Assembly (NCBI GenBank): GCA_029204225.1
Contig: CM055099.1
Span: 58,353,982 to 58,417,981, forward strand
DNA: 64,000 nucleotides
Direction of reading: 5' to 3'
From: Diphasiastrum complanatum
Taxonomy: Eukaryota; Streptophyta; Lycopodiopsida; Lycopodiales; Lycopodiaceae
Made by a program: the position numbers and the translations under genes. This document shows, one piece after another, positions 44,265-54,486 of this stretch. Under the pieces are notes generated by a model. It was not told the origin of the DNA. It did not search any database and worked only from the letters and a program-made list of their open reading frames with translations. The first letter of the stretch is position 1, and every line of letters begins with the position of its first letter.

Positions 44265-44724
44265 AGTTGGGCAAGAGATGTAGACACTCATAAATCCCTT
44301 ATGGATTTACATTCTTCCTCAACAATGGTCCTATTTCATGGAACATTCGCAAGCACTCATTGATAGCTCTATCTTCCACTGAATTAGAGTATATCGCAGC
44401 CTCTCAAGTTACAAAGGAAGCAATTTGGTTGAGGAACCTACTATCAGATATTAGTCTGAATCAATATGCTTTGACGATTTTTTTTTTTGATAATCAAAGT
44501 GCCATTGCCTTATCATCCAAACCTAGGTTTCATTCCAAGAGTAAGCACATTGAAATCAAGTATCACTACATTAAAAGCAAAGTTCTTGACAAAGAGGTTA
44601 ACTTGCAGTACTGTCGAACAACAAGATATAATAGCCAAAGCATTAAGCTTGGTCACACATAGAAAGTTCTATGCAAAAATAAATTTGAAGGTCAAGGCAT
44701 TCATGGATTCAGATTAAGGGGGAG
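44265..44724 (+). pseudogene. Copia D2: RNase H end and polypurine tract
   Basis: The plus strand encodes YGFTFFLNNGPISW, LIALSSTELEYIAASQ, FFDNQSAIALSSKP and SKHIEIKYHYIKSKVLDKEV, the copia RNase H C-terminal half. One frameshift follows, then the terminal TDIIAKAL-type block. The polypurine tract aagggggag is at 44716-44724. The left part was cut by the insertion of G. Confidence 0.85.
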
Positions 44725-44880
44725 TGTTGGATTATTCTCCTACTAATCAACTAATCGGTTTTTAATCTTCATCCAACTGATTATCCAGAATGGAAATGAG
44801 CACAAAGGAATTGTGGATCAAAGTCGCGTGCTCTGAGCTATCTCTGAGTAACTATAACTCTGTCTGAATTAAGCACTTCA
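44725..44880 (+). repeat. Copia D2 3' LTR, 5' fragment
   Basis: Begins TGTTGGATTATTCTCC directly after the polypurine tract. It is interrupted after 156 bp by the LTR of copia E, and the rest is not found in the window. Confidence 0.8.
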
Positions 44881-45217
44881 TGTCAAGGATCTTATTGGCA
44901 GTATAGTTAGCTAATTTGCAAGCAATCTAACATCAATCAGATAAACAAGAGAGATCACACACCAACCCAAGAGAACACTTCTGAACTGTATTTTACAAAA
45001 GAGACTGAAAGGTCTATATACACAGTCTAATTTCTGTGGGGTACCGCTACATGGTAGTTTGGTCCTCGTTACGAGACGCATGTCCCAACTTACACTACGT
45101 ATACCATCAAACTGGCACTCATGCATACTATCACAAAAGCAGTAAAATGCTCGAAATCACTGCTAAACACAGAAAGTCACGAACTGTGAGAGAAACTCGA
45201 GCTTACTTATTCTAACA
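44881..45217 (-). repeat. 3' LTR of copia E
   Basis: 337 bp, TGTCAAGGATC..TTATTCTAACA. A close relative is at 21654-21982. Confidence 0.93.
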
Positions 45218-45229
45218 CTCTCCCTTAAG

Positions 45230-46740
45230 CCCTAGTTTATCTTCTTCACAAAGAGCTTTTCTCTAAAAAATCTCAAACTTATTAGTACTTAAAGGTTTAG
45301 TGAATATATCAACTAACTGATTCTCTGTTTTACAATGCACTACGTCTATTTCATTAGATAATAACTTCTCTCTAATAAAATGATACTTAATTTCTATATG
45401 CTTCGTGCGTGCATGAAATATAGGACTTTTAGCTAGCTGTATAGCACTCTGACTGTCACATCTGATCACAGTAGGCTTATTCTACAGAACTCTAATGTCT
45501 TCTAACATTCTTCTTAGCCAAACTGCTTCCTGTGTAGCTGAACATAGTGCTTTGTATTCTGCTTCTATAGTAGAAAGAGCAACTGTGTCTTGTTTCTTAC
45601 TTGACCAAGAGAATACACCATTACCAACATGAAATACATAACCTGTGGTAGATCTCATGTCATCAATACAGCCTGCCCAAACTGAATCAACAAAGCCCTG
45701 TAAAACTGGTAAAGTATGTTGCCTCTCTTACAACAATCCATGGGTTAACATGCCCTTCACATAATGAAGAATTCTCTTCGCTGCTTTCCAATTAATCTCT
45801 CTAGGAGTAGCCATGAATTGACTCACAATGCTTACAGCATAACTTATGTCAGGATGAGTAGTTATGAGATAAATCAGCGAACCAATTTAATTGATGAAAT
45901 AACGGTGGTATCAACTAGTGCACTCTCATCTTGGTTAGATAGTTGCTTAGCAACCTCCACAGGTGTGGATACTGGCTTGTTGTCGCACATTTTGAAACGC
46001 TTCAAAATCTCATTCACGTACTTTGTTTGTGTTAGTGCGATGCTATTGCAACCTTGCCGTACTTCCACTCCCAAATAGTAGTGCATCAAGCCAAGATCAG
46101 TCATATCAAAGCTAGAAGATAAGTCTTTCTTGATTGCACCAATCAAATTATCATCATTTTCTGTGTTGTCGTCTACGTACAGCACAATCAGTGTGATACT
46201 AGAGTCACAAGCAAAGTAGTAAAGATTAAAATCTGAAGGAGTGCGTGTCAAACCTCTAGATAGGAGATGCTCATCAAAGTGGCTATACCAAGCATGTGGT
46301 GCTTGTTTCAATCCGTACAAGGCTTTCTTCAGCTTGCACACTTTGCCTTCCATGCCATGTATCACAAAGCCACTGGGTTGCTCCATGTACACTTCTTCTT
46401 CAAGCTTACCATTTAGGAATGCAGACTTTACATCCATATGATGTAGATTCCATCCAAATAGTGCCGCCAAAGCAATCATGATGCAAAGTGTATTCCACTT
46501 GGCCACATGAGCGAAGGTCTTTTCATAGTCAATGCTCTTACTTTGCGCATAGCCCTTTACTACAAGCCTTGCTTTGTGTTTTGCAATAGTTCCATCGGCA
46601 TTGTACTTTGTCTTGTATACCCACTTGTTGCCAATGGGTCTTTTGCCCTTTGGAAGATCCACTATCTCCCACGTGTCATGGTGTTTGATGGAATCAATCT
46701 CCTCCTGCATTGCTTTTTGCCATATCTCCTAATTTTTGGC
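45230..46740 (-). pseudogene. Copia E RT and RNase H (broken)
   Basis: The RT frame at 45874-46710 has KRPIGNKWVYKTKYNADG, HKARLVVKGYAQ, the DVKSAFLNGKLEEEVYMEQP block, LKKALYGLKQAPHAWY and catalytic YVDD. RNase H is in a separate frame at 45263-45469, with CDSQSAIQLAKSPIFHARTKHIE and VDIFTKPL. Stops at several places between 45470 and 45873 break it. Confidence 0.92.
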
Positions 46741-46839
46741 CTCCTCAAAGCAAGAGGGTTCAGTAGATGAAATAATATCACTCATAAGTGCAAGATTTAC
46801 CTGAAACCTGTCAGGTTCCTTCCTCTCCCTTGTGGAATG

Positions 46840-47963
46840 TCACAACTCTTTTTCGTTACTAGACTCGGCAATTTCCCCTTCCTTGTCACTCATGAGTTTA
46901 GTGTACCATATAGGTAACTTACGTTGATATTCACTACGAGGTGAATAGGAATCCCATGGTGCATCTTGCTCCTTCCTTTTATCACCTGCTACCTCAATCT
47001 TTTCCGATCCAGTATATTTGTTTCTTACTCTCCATCTCGTCTCTATGGTGGGAGGAGTATCATGTCCCTCATCAACATCATGATGATCTTCTTGTGTTGG
47101 TAGAACTACTATATCCTCTTTAAGAAGAGTACATAGCTCATCATTATCCTTTTCTTCATCCCCAAATCTATGGATCTCATCAAATAAAACATCACGGCTT
47201 ATGTGCACACGTAGCCCCTCTGGATCATAACATCTATATCCCTTGGTTTGTTCATCATAACCTGTAAAAATGCACTTCAAGGCATTTGCCTGCATTTTGG
47301 CTCTCTTGCTCTTAGGTATGTGAACATACACTCGACATCCAAATACTCGCAACCCATCCATCTTAGGCTTCTTACCAGTGAATGCCTCCTCGGGTGTGCT
47401 GTAGGGGCTTCTATTTTGATAGCTTCACCCCATAAAGAATCAGTAACTCCCATATGTGTCATCATTGCCCTAGCTACTTCGACAATGGTATGATTTTTTC
47501 TTTCAGCTACCCCATTTTGTTGAGGTGTATCAACATGTGCAAACTCCTGTTTAATGCCATGCTCCTTGCAAAAATCAATAAAATCTGTGGAACGATACTC
47601 ACCACCACGATCTGCCCTGAGTACCTTGATCTTAGCACCTGACTGATTTTCCACCAATGCTTTGAAGCTTTTGAAGCATCCAAATGTGTCAGACTTTTGC
47701 TTAGCGGTGTAGATCCAGGTCTTTCATGAGTAATCATCAATGAAGGTTAGCAAATAAAATGCTTTACCAATAGACATTACCCTCATTGGCCCACATAGGT
47801 CATAGTGTATTAACTCAAGCACTCGTTTTGCCCTTGTTGCTCCTTCTTTGTTGAACTTCTTCCTGTGTAACTTGCCTAGCATGCACTCCTTGCAAATGGA
47901 CTCTTCCTTGTCATCCAAACTAGGTAAACCTATTACCATCTTGAGCTTACGAAGTAACCTCAA
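46840..47963 (-). pseudogene. Copia E integrase (broken)
   Basis: Three frames: 47724-47963 (CKECMLGKLHRKKF zinc half, LELIHYDLCGPM with the first Asp); 47277-47657 (VLRADRGGEYRS second Asp, PQQNGVAERKNHTIVE Glu); and 46840-47361 (VFGCRVYVHIPKSKRAK, the GYDEQTKGYRCYDP block). Frameshifts lie between them. Confidence 0.92.
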
Positions 47964-47991
47964 GCTCTTGAAGTTCTAATGCCCCATACGT

Positions 47992-48430
47992 CTATGCCAT
48001 AAAATCACTTTGTGATATAGATGTCGATGCTAACATGTTGCACTTCATAACAACAGCATTTAACTTGTACAAACTACAAGTTTTATCCCTAAAGCCATCA
48101 GCAATCACCTTGAAACCCCATTTCACATCCTTGATTTGGCATTTCTTGTCGTTGAACTCCACCTTCAACTTATGATCTGTCATTGTATTAATAGATAAAA
48201 GACTCTTCTGAAGACCAGGAACATACAACACATTTCCAATTACCTTCACATGTCCATCAAAAGATTGAATAGGCACTCCACCAACTCCATGAATTTGGCA
48301 CTCGTCACCATTCGCCTACGCAACTCTGTCTCCTTCATTAGTAAGTTCCAGGTTTTTAAGCCATGATTTGTTGCCAGTCATGTGTCTCGTTGCCCGTGAG
48401 TCCACGTACCAATGTGTATGATCAATGGAA
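47992..48430 (-). pseudogene. Copia E protease (broken)
   Basis: A frame at 47992-48276 has IGNVLYVPGLQKSLLSI. Upstream, WYVDSRATRHMTGNK is the active-site region, with D-S-R in place of D-S-G. Stops are present between the two parts. Confidence 0.85.
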
Positions 48431-48518
48431 TGTTGCGATGCTCATGTTGTCGCAAATGTCATGCCTTGATCTTCATTATCTCTATCATTCTCTTCTTCAA
48501 CAAAATTGGTCAACTGCT

Positions 48519-49307
48519 TCACTTTGCCCCTCTTAATATCCGCCTTCTTCTTGCGACAATGTCTTGCCCAATGTCCAGGCTTTTGGCAATACCTTTCTTC
48601 TTCTTGCCTGATGTGGATCCTTGATTGTCATCCTCCACATTCAACTTCTTGGGTTGCTTCTTGTATTTATGCTTCCCTTTGGCTAGCATTGCTTGGTCTT
48701 CCGATGTAAGAAGTCGAGTTTCTACCACTTCACGCCTTTGTTCCTCCTGTAGGATGATGCCATGAAGGTTTTCAAATGTTGGTAGCCTCTCCCTCGAAGC
48801 AATGCCACTTGCAAACATTTGGAAATTTTTAGATAGGCCATTTATAGTTGTGTGAACCAGCTCAACATCTCTTATTGGCTCTCCAATAGCTATCAACTGG
48901 TGTCGTAACTCCTTTATTCGTGTGAAATAGGACCCTATGCCCTCATTCTCCTCCATGTGAACACTTATGAGTTTGGTCCTCAAAAACATCATTCAAGAGG
49001 GGTTTTCCATTTGAAACTGTGTTTTGAGTGCATCCTAAGCACCTCTTGCTAATACAGCTTCACTAATGTGGGCAATGACATGATCCTTCACTGACAAGTT
49101 TATCAAGGATAAGGCCTTCTGCGCCCTTTTGTCAAATGCATGAATATCGGATGGAGTTGTAGTTGGCCGTTGTTCCACCCCAGTGACAATGTTCCACAGC
49201 TCCTTTTCCATAAAAATACTTTTCATTTTGAATTTCCAAATGCTATAATTCGATACCTCGTTCAATCTACTAGCTTTTCCAAGCATGGATTCTCCCAATC
49301 CTGCCAT
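48519..49307 (-). pseudogene. Copia E gag (broken)
   Basis: Frame 49035-49307 starts MAGLGESMLGKASRLNEVSNYSIW-type sequence. Frame 48519-48992 has IGSYFTRIKELRHQL and LPTFENLHGIILQEEQR. The zinc knuckle CQKPGHWARHC appears only after a frameshift near 48580. UBN2-type gag, non-functional. Confidence 0.88.
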
Positions 49308-49882
49308 TTCACCAAAAATTGCTCCTATAGCGCTTTAAGAGGCCCAATGACAAGCTTATATAGCAATTTAGACTTCTAAACGTCAACTTTAAGGTCTGAC
49401 CAAAAAAGTTTCAGGTTCATTCACCTCTAAATCTTGTATTTATCACTTACTGGAGTTTATAAACTTTTAGAAGTGTGGTTTACATGTGGTTTTACAGGTT
49501 GAATCAATATCTTAGTGTGTTGATCATATGTTGATCAAGTTTGTTCATTACTAGGTAATCTTGGCATCCTAGTTTTGGGTATTTTCTAAGAATGCAAGTA
49601 ACTCTTCACACCATAACTTGATTTGGTCACTTGCTGGAAAGTTTGAGAGCTTAAGCAAGAGTGTGTTCAGGTTGGTTTGATTTTGTAATCCATTCTTAGT
49701 GTGTGCAAAGTGTTGCATGTGTTTCAATCTTCCTTTCTATGCTTGGAAACCATCTAGGTTCAAGATAGAAGTGTTTTAGGGTCCTAAATCTTCATAGATC
49801 TCTTTATCTATCATTTGTTGAGAGAAAAGTGAGTGCTAAGTGCTTTAGGACAAAACCTAAAAGTTGAAGAAACATTAGAATC

Positions 49883-52800
49883 ATGGCTTCCAATGGTGGG
49901 ATCATGCTAGAGTCTAGTGAAAGGTTGAGTTCATCAAACTACTCTACTTGGAAAGTGAGGATGGAGTCCTTACTTGAGTTGAATGAACTCATGGACATAG
50001 TTGCAGAAATTGAAGAGAGACCTCTCACACTTCGAGAGCAACAAAGGTTTGATAAGAAGGCCAAAAGGGATCTTCATATCATTAAAATGAATGTTACAAA
50101 TGAACTTCTCAAGGAAGTTGGAAAGTGTCAAAGTGCAAGTGAGGCATGGAATGCCTTAAAGAAGCTCTTTGAATCAAAGTCCACATCTAGGGTATTGACC
50201 CTAAGGAGACAAATATTTTCTAGTAGGCAAAGAGAGGGTGAAAGTGCTCATGCATTTATCTTGAGAGTTAAGTCCCTAAGTGATGATTTGGCATGCATTG
50301 ATGAGAACATAAAAGATGGTGAAATAGTCCAAGTTATGTTGAATGGTTTGCTAAATGAACATGCTAACCTTGTGCAAAGTTTTGCCATTCAAAGAGTCTT
50401 GCCAAGTGTGGTTGACTTGCAAGAAATCTTATTGGCTGAAGAACATAGGTTGCAATCAAAGCTTGATGGTGCATCCTTGCAAGGTGGAGGTGAAGAGGCT
50501 TTCTTCACAAAAGGCAAATTCAAGGGCAAAGGTAAAGGCAAAGGGAAATGGTCCAAAGGTGGTAACTTTGATCATGATGATCACTCTTCCTCTTCCTCTT
50601 CTACTAAGAACAATAAGTCAAAGTTCAAGTGCTTTTATTGTGGGATAAAAGGTCATTTTGCAAATGAATGTTATAAGAAGAAAAGAGAGCAAGGAGAGAG
50701 GCAAGGAAATCTTACAATAGATGAGGAAGAACATAACACATGTGAATCACTTGTTATGACTTCAAGTTTGTTAGCCAACATAGATGATAATGATCCTTGG
50801 TGGATTGATAGTGGAGCCTCATCTCACATGACAAGACATAAGGAATACTTTACATCCTTATTGTCTTATGAGGGAGAAGGTAACATCATCTACACTGCAA
50901 ATGATGGTCAATGTGACATCAAAGGCATAGGCACTATTCCTATTTCCCTTTCAACAAATAGGAAAGCAAATCTTGAAAATGTTTTGTACATTCCTTCAAT
51001 CACTAAGAATTTGCTTAGTGTAAGTCAAATGATTGACAAAGGACTTGATGTGGAGTTCATTGGAGATGCATGTTTGATAAGTAAATGTGGATCCTTGATT
51101 GCTCAAGGTAGGAGGCATGGTAAACTTTTCAAGCTTGATGCATGTGTGATCTCTAATCATGAAGGATGTATGGCTAGGGAGCAATTGACAAACCAAGAAG
51201 TTTGGCACAAGAGGTTGGGCCATCCCAACTTCAAATCTTTGGAGGTAATGGCAAAGAAAGAGCTTGTTCTTGGTCTCCCTAAAAGTCTTGTTGCAAACAA
51301 TAGTGTTTGTGAACATTGTGCCTTGTCCAAATCTCATAGACTTGCTTATTCTAGATCTACTTCTAGATCTAAAGAAGCTTTTCAACTTGTGCATTCTGAT
51401 ATTCATTCTTCTAGTACAACTAGCAATGGTGGGGCAAAGATGTATGCAACTTTCATTGATGACTTTAGTAGGTATACTTGGATCTATCTTCTTAAAAGTA
51501 AGGATGAAGTGTTTGCTGCATTTGTCAAGTTCAAGAATGAAATGGAAAACCAATTCAATACAAAGATCAAATGCTTAAGATCTGATAATGGAGGGGAATA
51601 CACCTCAAATAGGTTCAAAGACTTTTGTATAGCACATGGGATTAAGAGGGAGATGTCTAGTCCTAGGACTCCACAACAGAATGGAGTGGCCGAGAGGAAG
51701 AATAGAACCCTTTGTGAATGTGCCAAGGCAATGAGACTACATGCTAATCTTGCTAAGTCTTTTTTGGGGGAAGCTTTAGCATGTGCTAACTATCTATGTA
51801 ATAGATGGACAAGTGCTTCCTTGGATGGTAAAACTCCTCATGAGGTTCTTTATGGTAGAAGGCCGAGTGTCAAGCATTGTAGGATCTTTGGATGTACATG
51901 TTTTGTCAATATCACACTTGATGATAGAACTAAAGAAGATCCTTCATCAAAGAAGGGTGTGTTTGTTGGCTATAGTGAAGTAAGCAAGGCTTACAAAGTG
52001 TACATTCCTTCTACAAAGAAAGTTGTCATAAGTAGGGATGTCATCTTTCATGAAGAGAATGTTTCCAATGTTGTTGATGTTGATGTTGATGTGCCTACTA
52101 ATCATCATGATGTGCAAGATGTCTTGGATGAAGATGGAGATGCCACTCCAAAGCAAACTTCAAGGAAGACTCAAAGGCAAAGGGCTAAGCCATCAAGGCT
52201 AACCTATGATGAAAAAGGAAAGCAAGTGGTGGACAACTCTAACTTTGCTTTTCTTACCTCTTTTGATGAACCAACTTGTGTAGGTGAAGCAATTCAAAAG
52301 AAGGAATGGATCCAAGCCATGGATCATGAACATCAAGCACTCATCAAAAGCAACACATGGAGGTTGGTAAAGCTTCCAAAGGACAAGAAGGCAATTGGTT
52401 GTAAGTGGATCTTCAAGATCAAGACAAATCAAGATGGATCAATCAACAAGTACAAGGCAAGGTTGGTGGCAAAGGGGTATGCTCAAGAATATGGTATTGA
52501 CTATGATGAGACCTTTGCACCCGTGGCAAAGATGGTAACTATTCGAATCCTAATCTCTCTTGCAACTCTTTATGATTGGGATATGTGGCAAATGGATGTT
52601 ACTAATGCCTTCTTGAATGGTGATCTTGAAGAAGATATTTACATGGAGCAACCCGAGGGCTATGTTTCACATGATGAGCCTAATCATGTGTGCTATCTCC
52701 AAAAGAGTTTGTATGGGCTAAAGCAAGCACCAAGGAGTTGGTATGCTAAGCTCAATTCCTTCTTACTTTCTCAAAACTTTGTTATGAGTGAGTATGATCA

Positions 52801-53836
52801 TTCTCTCTACTTTAGATTGAATGAAAATGATATCACTTTACTTTTGATCTATGTTGATGACATTATCTTAAGTGGTGGTAACAATCTAGATATAGATGAA
52901 ATCAAGATGGCACTCAAAAGAGAGTTTGAAATTCAAGATCTTGGTAAACTTCATTATATCTTAGGAATAGAGATTATTAGAACTTCTAAATCTACATTCA
53001 TATGTCAAGAAAAGTATGTTAACTCTATTCTAAAAAGGTTTCATATGGAAGATTGTAAAGTTGTTTCTACTCCTATGGAATCAAATGTAAAGCTAACTAC
53101 AAGAAGTAATGAAAGATCCTTCAAGGACATTACTCTCTATAGAAAGCTAATAGGATCTCTTATATGGTTAACCATCACAAGACCTGATCTAAGCTTTGTG
53201 GTTGGTAAACTAAGTCAATTTATGCAAGATCCTAGTGAGGCTCATTGGAAGCTAGGAAAGAGAGTACTTAGATACATCTCGGGATCTAGAGATTTTGGCA
53301 TCTTGTATGGAGGTACTACACCTAACCTTTGTGGATTTTCAGATTCAGATTTTGCAGGTGATCAAATGGATAGGAAGTCAACAAGTGCCTTTGCAATCTA
53401 TCTTGGAGATGGAGTGGTCTCATGGCTATCAAAGAAGCAACCAACTATCTCTCTATCTTCCACCGAAGCCGAGTACAAGGCATTAACAACATGCACCAAG
53501 GAGATTCTTTGGATCAAAAGGATGTTATTGGATCTTCACTTGCTGGAACCAGAGAAGACTCCAATCATACTTTGTGATAACCTTTCAGCCCAAAGCTTGG
53601 CAAGCAATCCTGTTTTTCATGCAAGGAGCAAGCACATTGAGATTGCTCACCATTTTGTGAGAGATCAAGTCATTGCCAAAGAGGTGGAGCTTCAACATGT
53701 CTCTTCAAAGGAGTGTGTGGCTGATATCTTCACCAAACCATTGGGAAAGGACCTATATTTAATGCATAGATCTAATCTTGGAATGTGCTCAAAGACTATG
53801 TTGAAACTAGCATCCAATGTTGAAGAGGGAGTGTGA
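49883..53836 (+). CDS. Copia F2 gag-pol polyprotein (1317 aa)
   Basis: Full-length frame with the same domain order and catalytic residues as F1: CCHC 250-263; protease D309; integrase H442, D506, D568, E604; RT YVDD 990-993; RNase H D1154, E1195, D1232. Differences from F1 that I find are V41A, Q51R, A63D, W628L and T812A (F1 to F2). W628 lies in the conserved F-W-G-E-A block of copia integrase, so the F2 integrase may be impaired. The stop codon TGA (53834-53836) lies inside the 3' LTR, which starts at 53832. Confidence 0.97.
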   Translation: MASNGGIMLESSERLSSSNYSTWKVRMESLLELNELMDIVAEIEERPLTLREQQRFDKKAKRDLHIIKMNVTNELLKEVGKCQSASEAWNALKKLFESKSTSRVLTLRRQIFSSRQREGESAHAFILRVKSLSDDLACIDENIKDGEIVQVMLNGLLNEHANLVQSFAIQRVLPSVVDLQEILLAEEHRLQSKLDGASLQGGGEEAFFTKGKFKGKGKGKGKWSKGGNFDHDDHSSSSSSTKNNKSKFKCFYCGIKGHFANECYKKKREQGERQGNLTIDEEEHNTCESLVMTSSLLANIDDNDPWWIDSGASSHMTRHKEYFTSLLSYEGEGNIIYTANDGQCDIKGIGTIPISLSTNRKANLENVLYIPSITKNLLSVSQMIDKGLDVEFIGDACLISKCGSLIAQGRRHGKLFKLDACVISNHEGCMAREQLTNQEVWHKRLGHPNFKSLEVMAKKELVLGLPKSLVANNSVCEHCALSKSHRLAYSRSTSRSKEAFQLVHSDIHSSSTTSNGGAKMYATFIDDFSRYTWIYLLKSKDEVFAAFVKFKNEMENQFNTKIKCLRSDNGGEYTSNRFKDFCIAHGIKREMSSPRTPQQNGVAERKNRTLCECAKAMRLHANLAKSFLGEALACANYLCNRWTSASLDGKTPHEVLYGRRPSVKHCRIFGCTCFVNITLDDRTKEDPSSKKGVFVGYSEVSKAYKVYIPSTKKVVISRDVIFHEENVSNVVDVDVDVPTNHHDVQDVLDEDGDATPKQTSRKTQRQRAKPSRLTYDEKGKQVVDNSNFAFLTSFDEPTCVGEAIQKKEWIQAMDHEHQALIKSNTWRLVKLPKDKKAIGCKWIFKIKTNQDGSINKYKARLVAKGYAQEYGIDYDETFAPVAKMVTIRILISLATLYDWDMWQMDVTNAFLNGDLEEDIYMEQPEGYVSHDEPNHVCYLQKSLYGLKQAPRSWYAKLNSFLLSQNFVMSEYDHSLYFRLNENDITLLLIYVDDIILSGGNNLDIDEIKMALKREFEIQDLGKLHYILGIEIIRTSKSTFICQEKYVNSILKRFHMEDCKVVSTPMESNVKLTTRSNERSFKDITLYRKLIGSLIWLTITRPDLSFVVGKLSQFMQDPSEAHWKLGKRVLRYISGSRDFGILYGGTTPNLCGFSDSDFAGDQMDRKSTSAFAIYLGDGVVSWLSKKQPTISLSSTEAEYKALTTCTKEILWIKRMLLDLHLLEPEKTPIILCDNLSAQSLASNPVFHARSKHIEIAHHFVRDQVIAKEVELQHVSSKECVADIFTKPLGKDLYLMHRSNLGMCSKTMLKLASNVEEGV

Positions 53837-54486
53837 AAATTGTCAACATTTCCTAGCTAGTTTGAGACCTAAATTGGCTAAAATTGTAAATAGTTTTGGT
53901 TCTGGAGTTTCACACGTGTGAACCAGGCCACAATGTTTTTATTTACTGTATTTTTTCAGTATGATGAAGTGTCAAACTTCATACCCTTCAAAATGAGACC
54001 ATTTTGATGTATTTTGGTCATATAAGCCATTTTTAGCTATTTTTCCTATATAGGGAATATCTAGGGTCAAGTACCTTCTAGAGAGAGGAGAGAGAGTCAT
54101 CTTCCTCATCCATAAATAGTAGGGAAGTCGTGGAAAACAGGTTGGAGAAACCTTTTGTATGCTTCATTGAGATCAATAGATCATTGTCATTGTTTCTTCC
54201 TCCATTGAGAGCATTGTTGTGTGTATTGTCTTCAAGCTATTGTGTATGATCTTAGGTGCTTTCCAAAAGTGGTAGGCTGATGTATTATGGACTGTATAAT
54301 GCTATTTTGGGCCGCACTTGATGTTTATGGAAGTTTCCATTTGTGATAAATGCTTTTTGATCAAGTTCTTTGCATTCTAGGTAGCATAGAATGTGTTGCC
54401 AATTCCTAGCTTATGTAGTTTGGAGTGCAAGCATTCAAGCCAATGATCTTGGAGTTTAGATCCACTTAGGATCTGTATTTTTCACA
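53832..54486 (+). repeat. 3' LTR of copia F2
   Basis: 655 bp, TGTGAAAATTGTC..GTATTTTTCACA. It holds the palindrome TTCACACGTGTGAA near 53908-53921 and TATA-like stretches (ctatatagg near 54047, ccataaatag near 54110). Confidence 0.97.

Larger units (their letters stand above)
44881..49415 (-). mobile_element. Copia E: 3' LTR plus degenerate gag-pol, 5' end missing
   Basis: Minus-strand Ty1/copia element. Its 337-bp 3' LTR (44881-45217) and polypurine tract complement (ctctcccttaag at 45218-45229) are followed by RNase H, RT, integrase, protease and gag in proper copia order up to the gag start at 49307. About 110 bp of upstream sequence then ends at the junction with F2 at 49416. The 5' LTR and primer-binding site are absent. 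Many stops and frameshifts. It inserted into the LTR of copia D2. Confidence 0.92.
49416..54486 (+). mobile_element. Copia F2: intact ORF and 3' LTR, no 5' LTR
   Basis: Plus-strand copy of family F, equivalent to F1 positions 35706-40776, and the same 5071-bp length as that F1 segment. It has 467 bp of leader, the full gag-pol, the polypurine tract and a 655-bp 3' LTR (53832-54486). The leader starts abruptly at 49416 against copia E upstream sequence; no 5' LTR or primer-binding site is present there. The 3' flank ACATG matches the flank of F3. Without a promoter LTR it should not be transcribed on its own. Confidence 0.95.
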
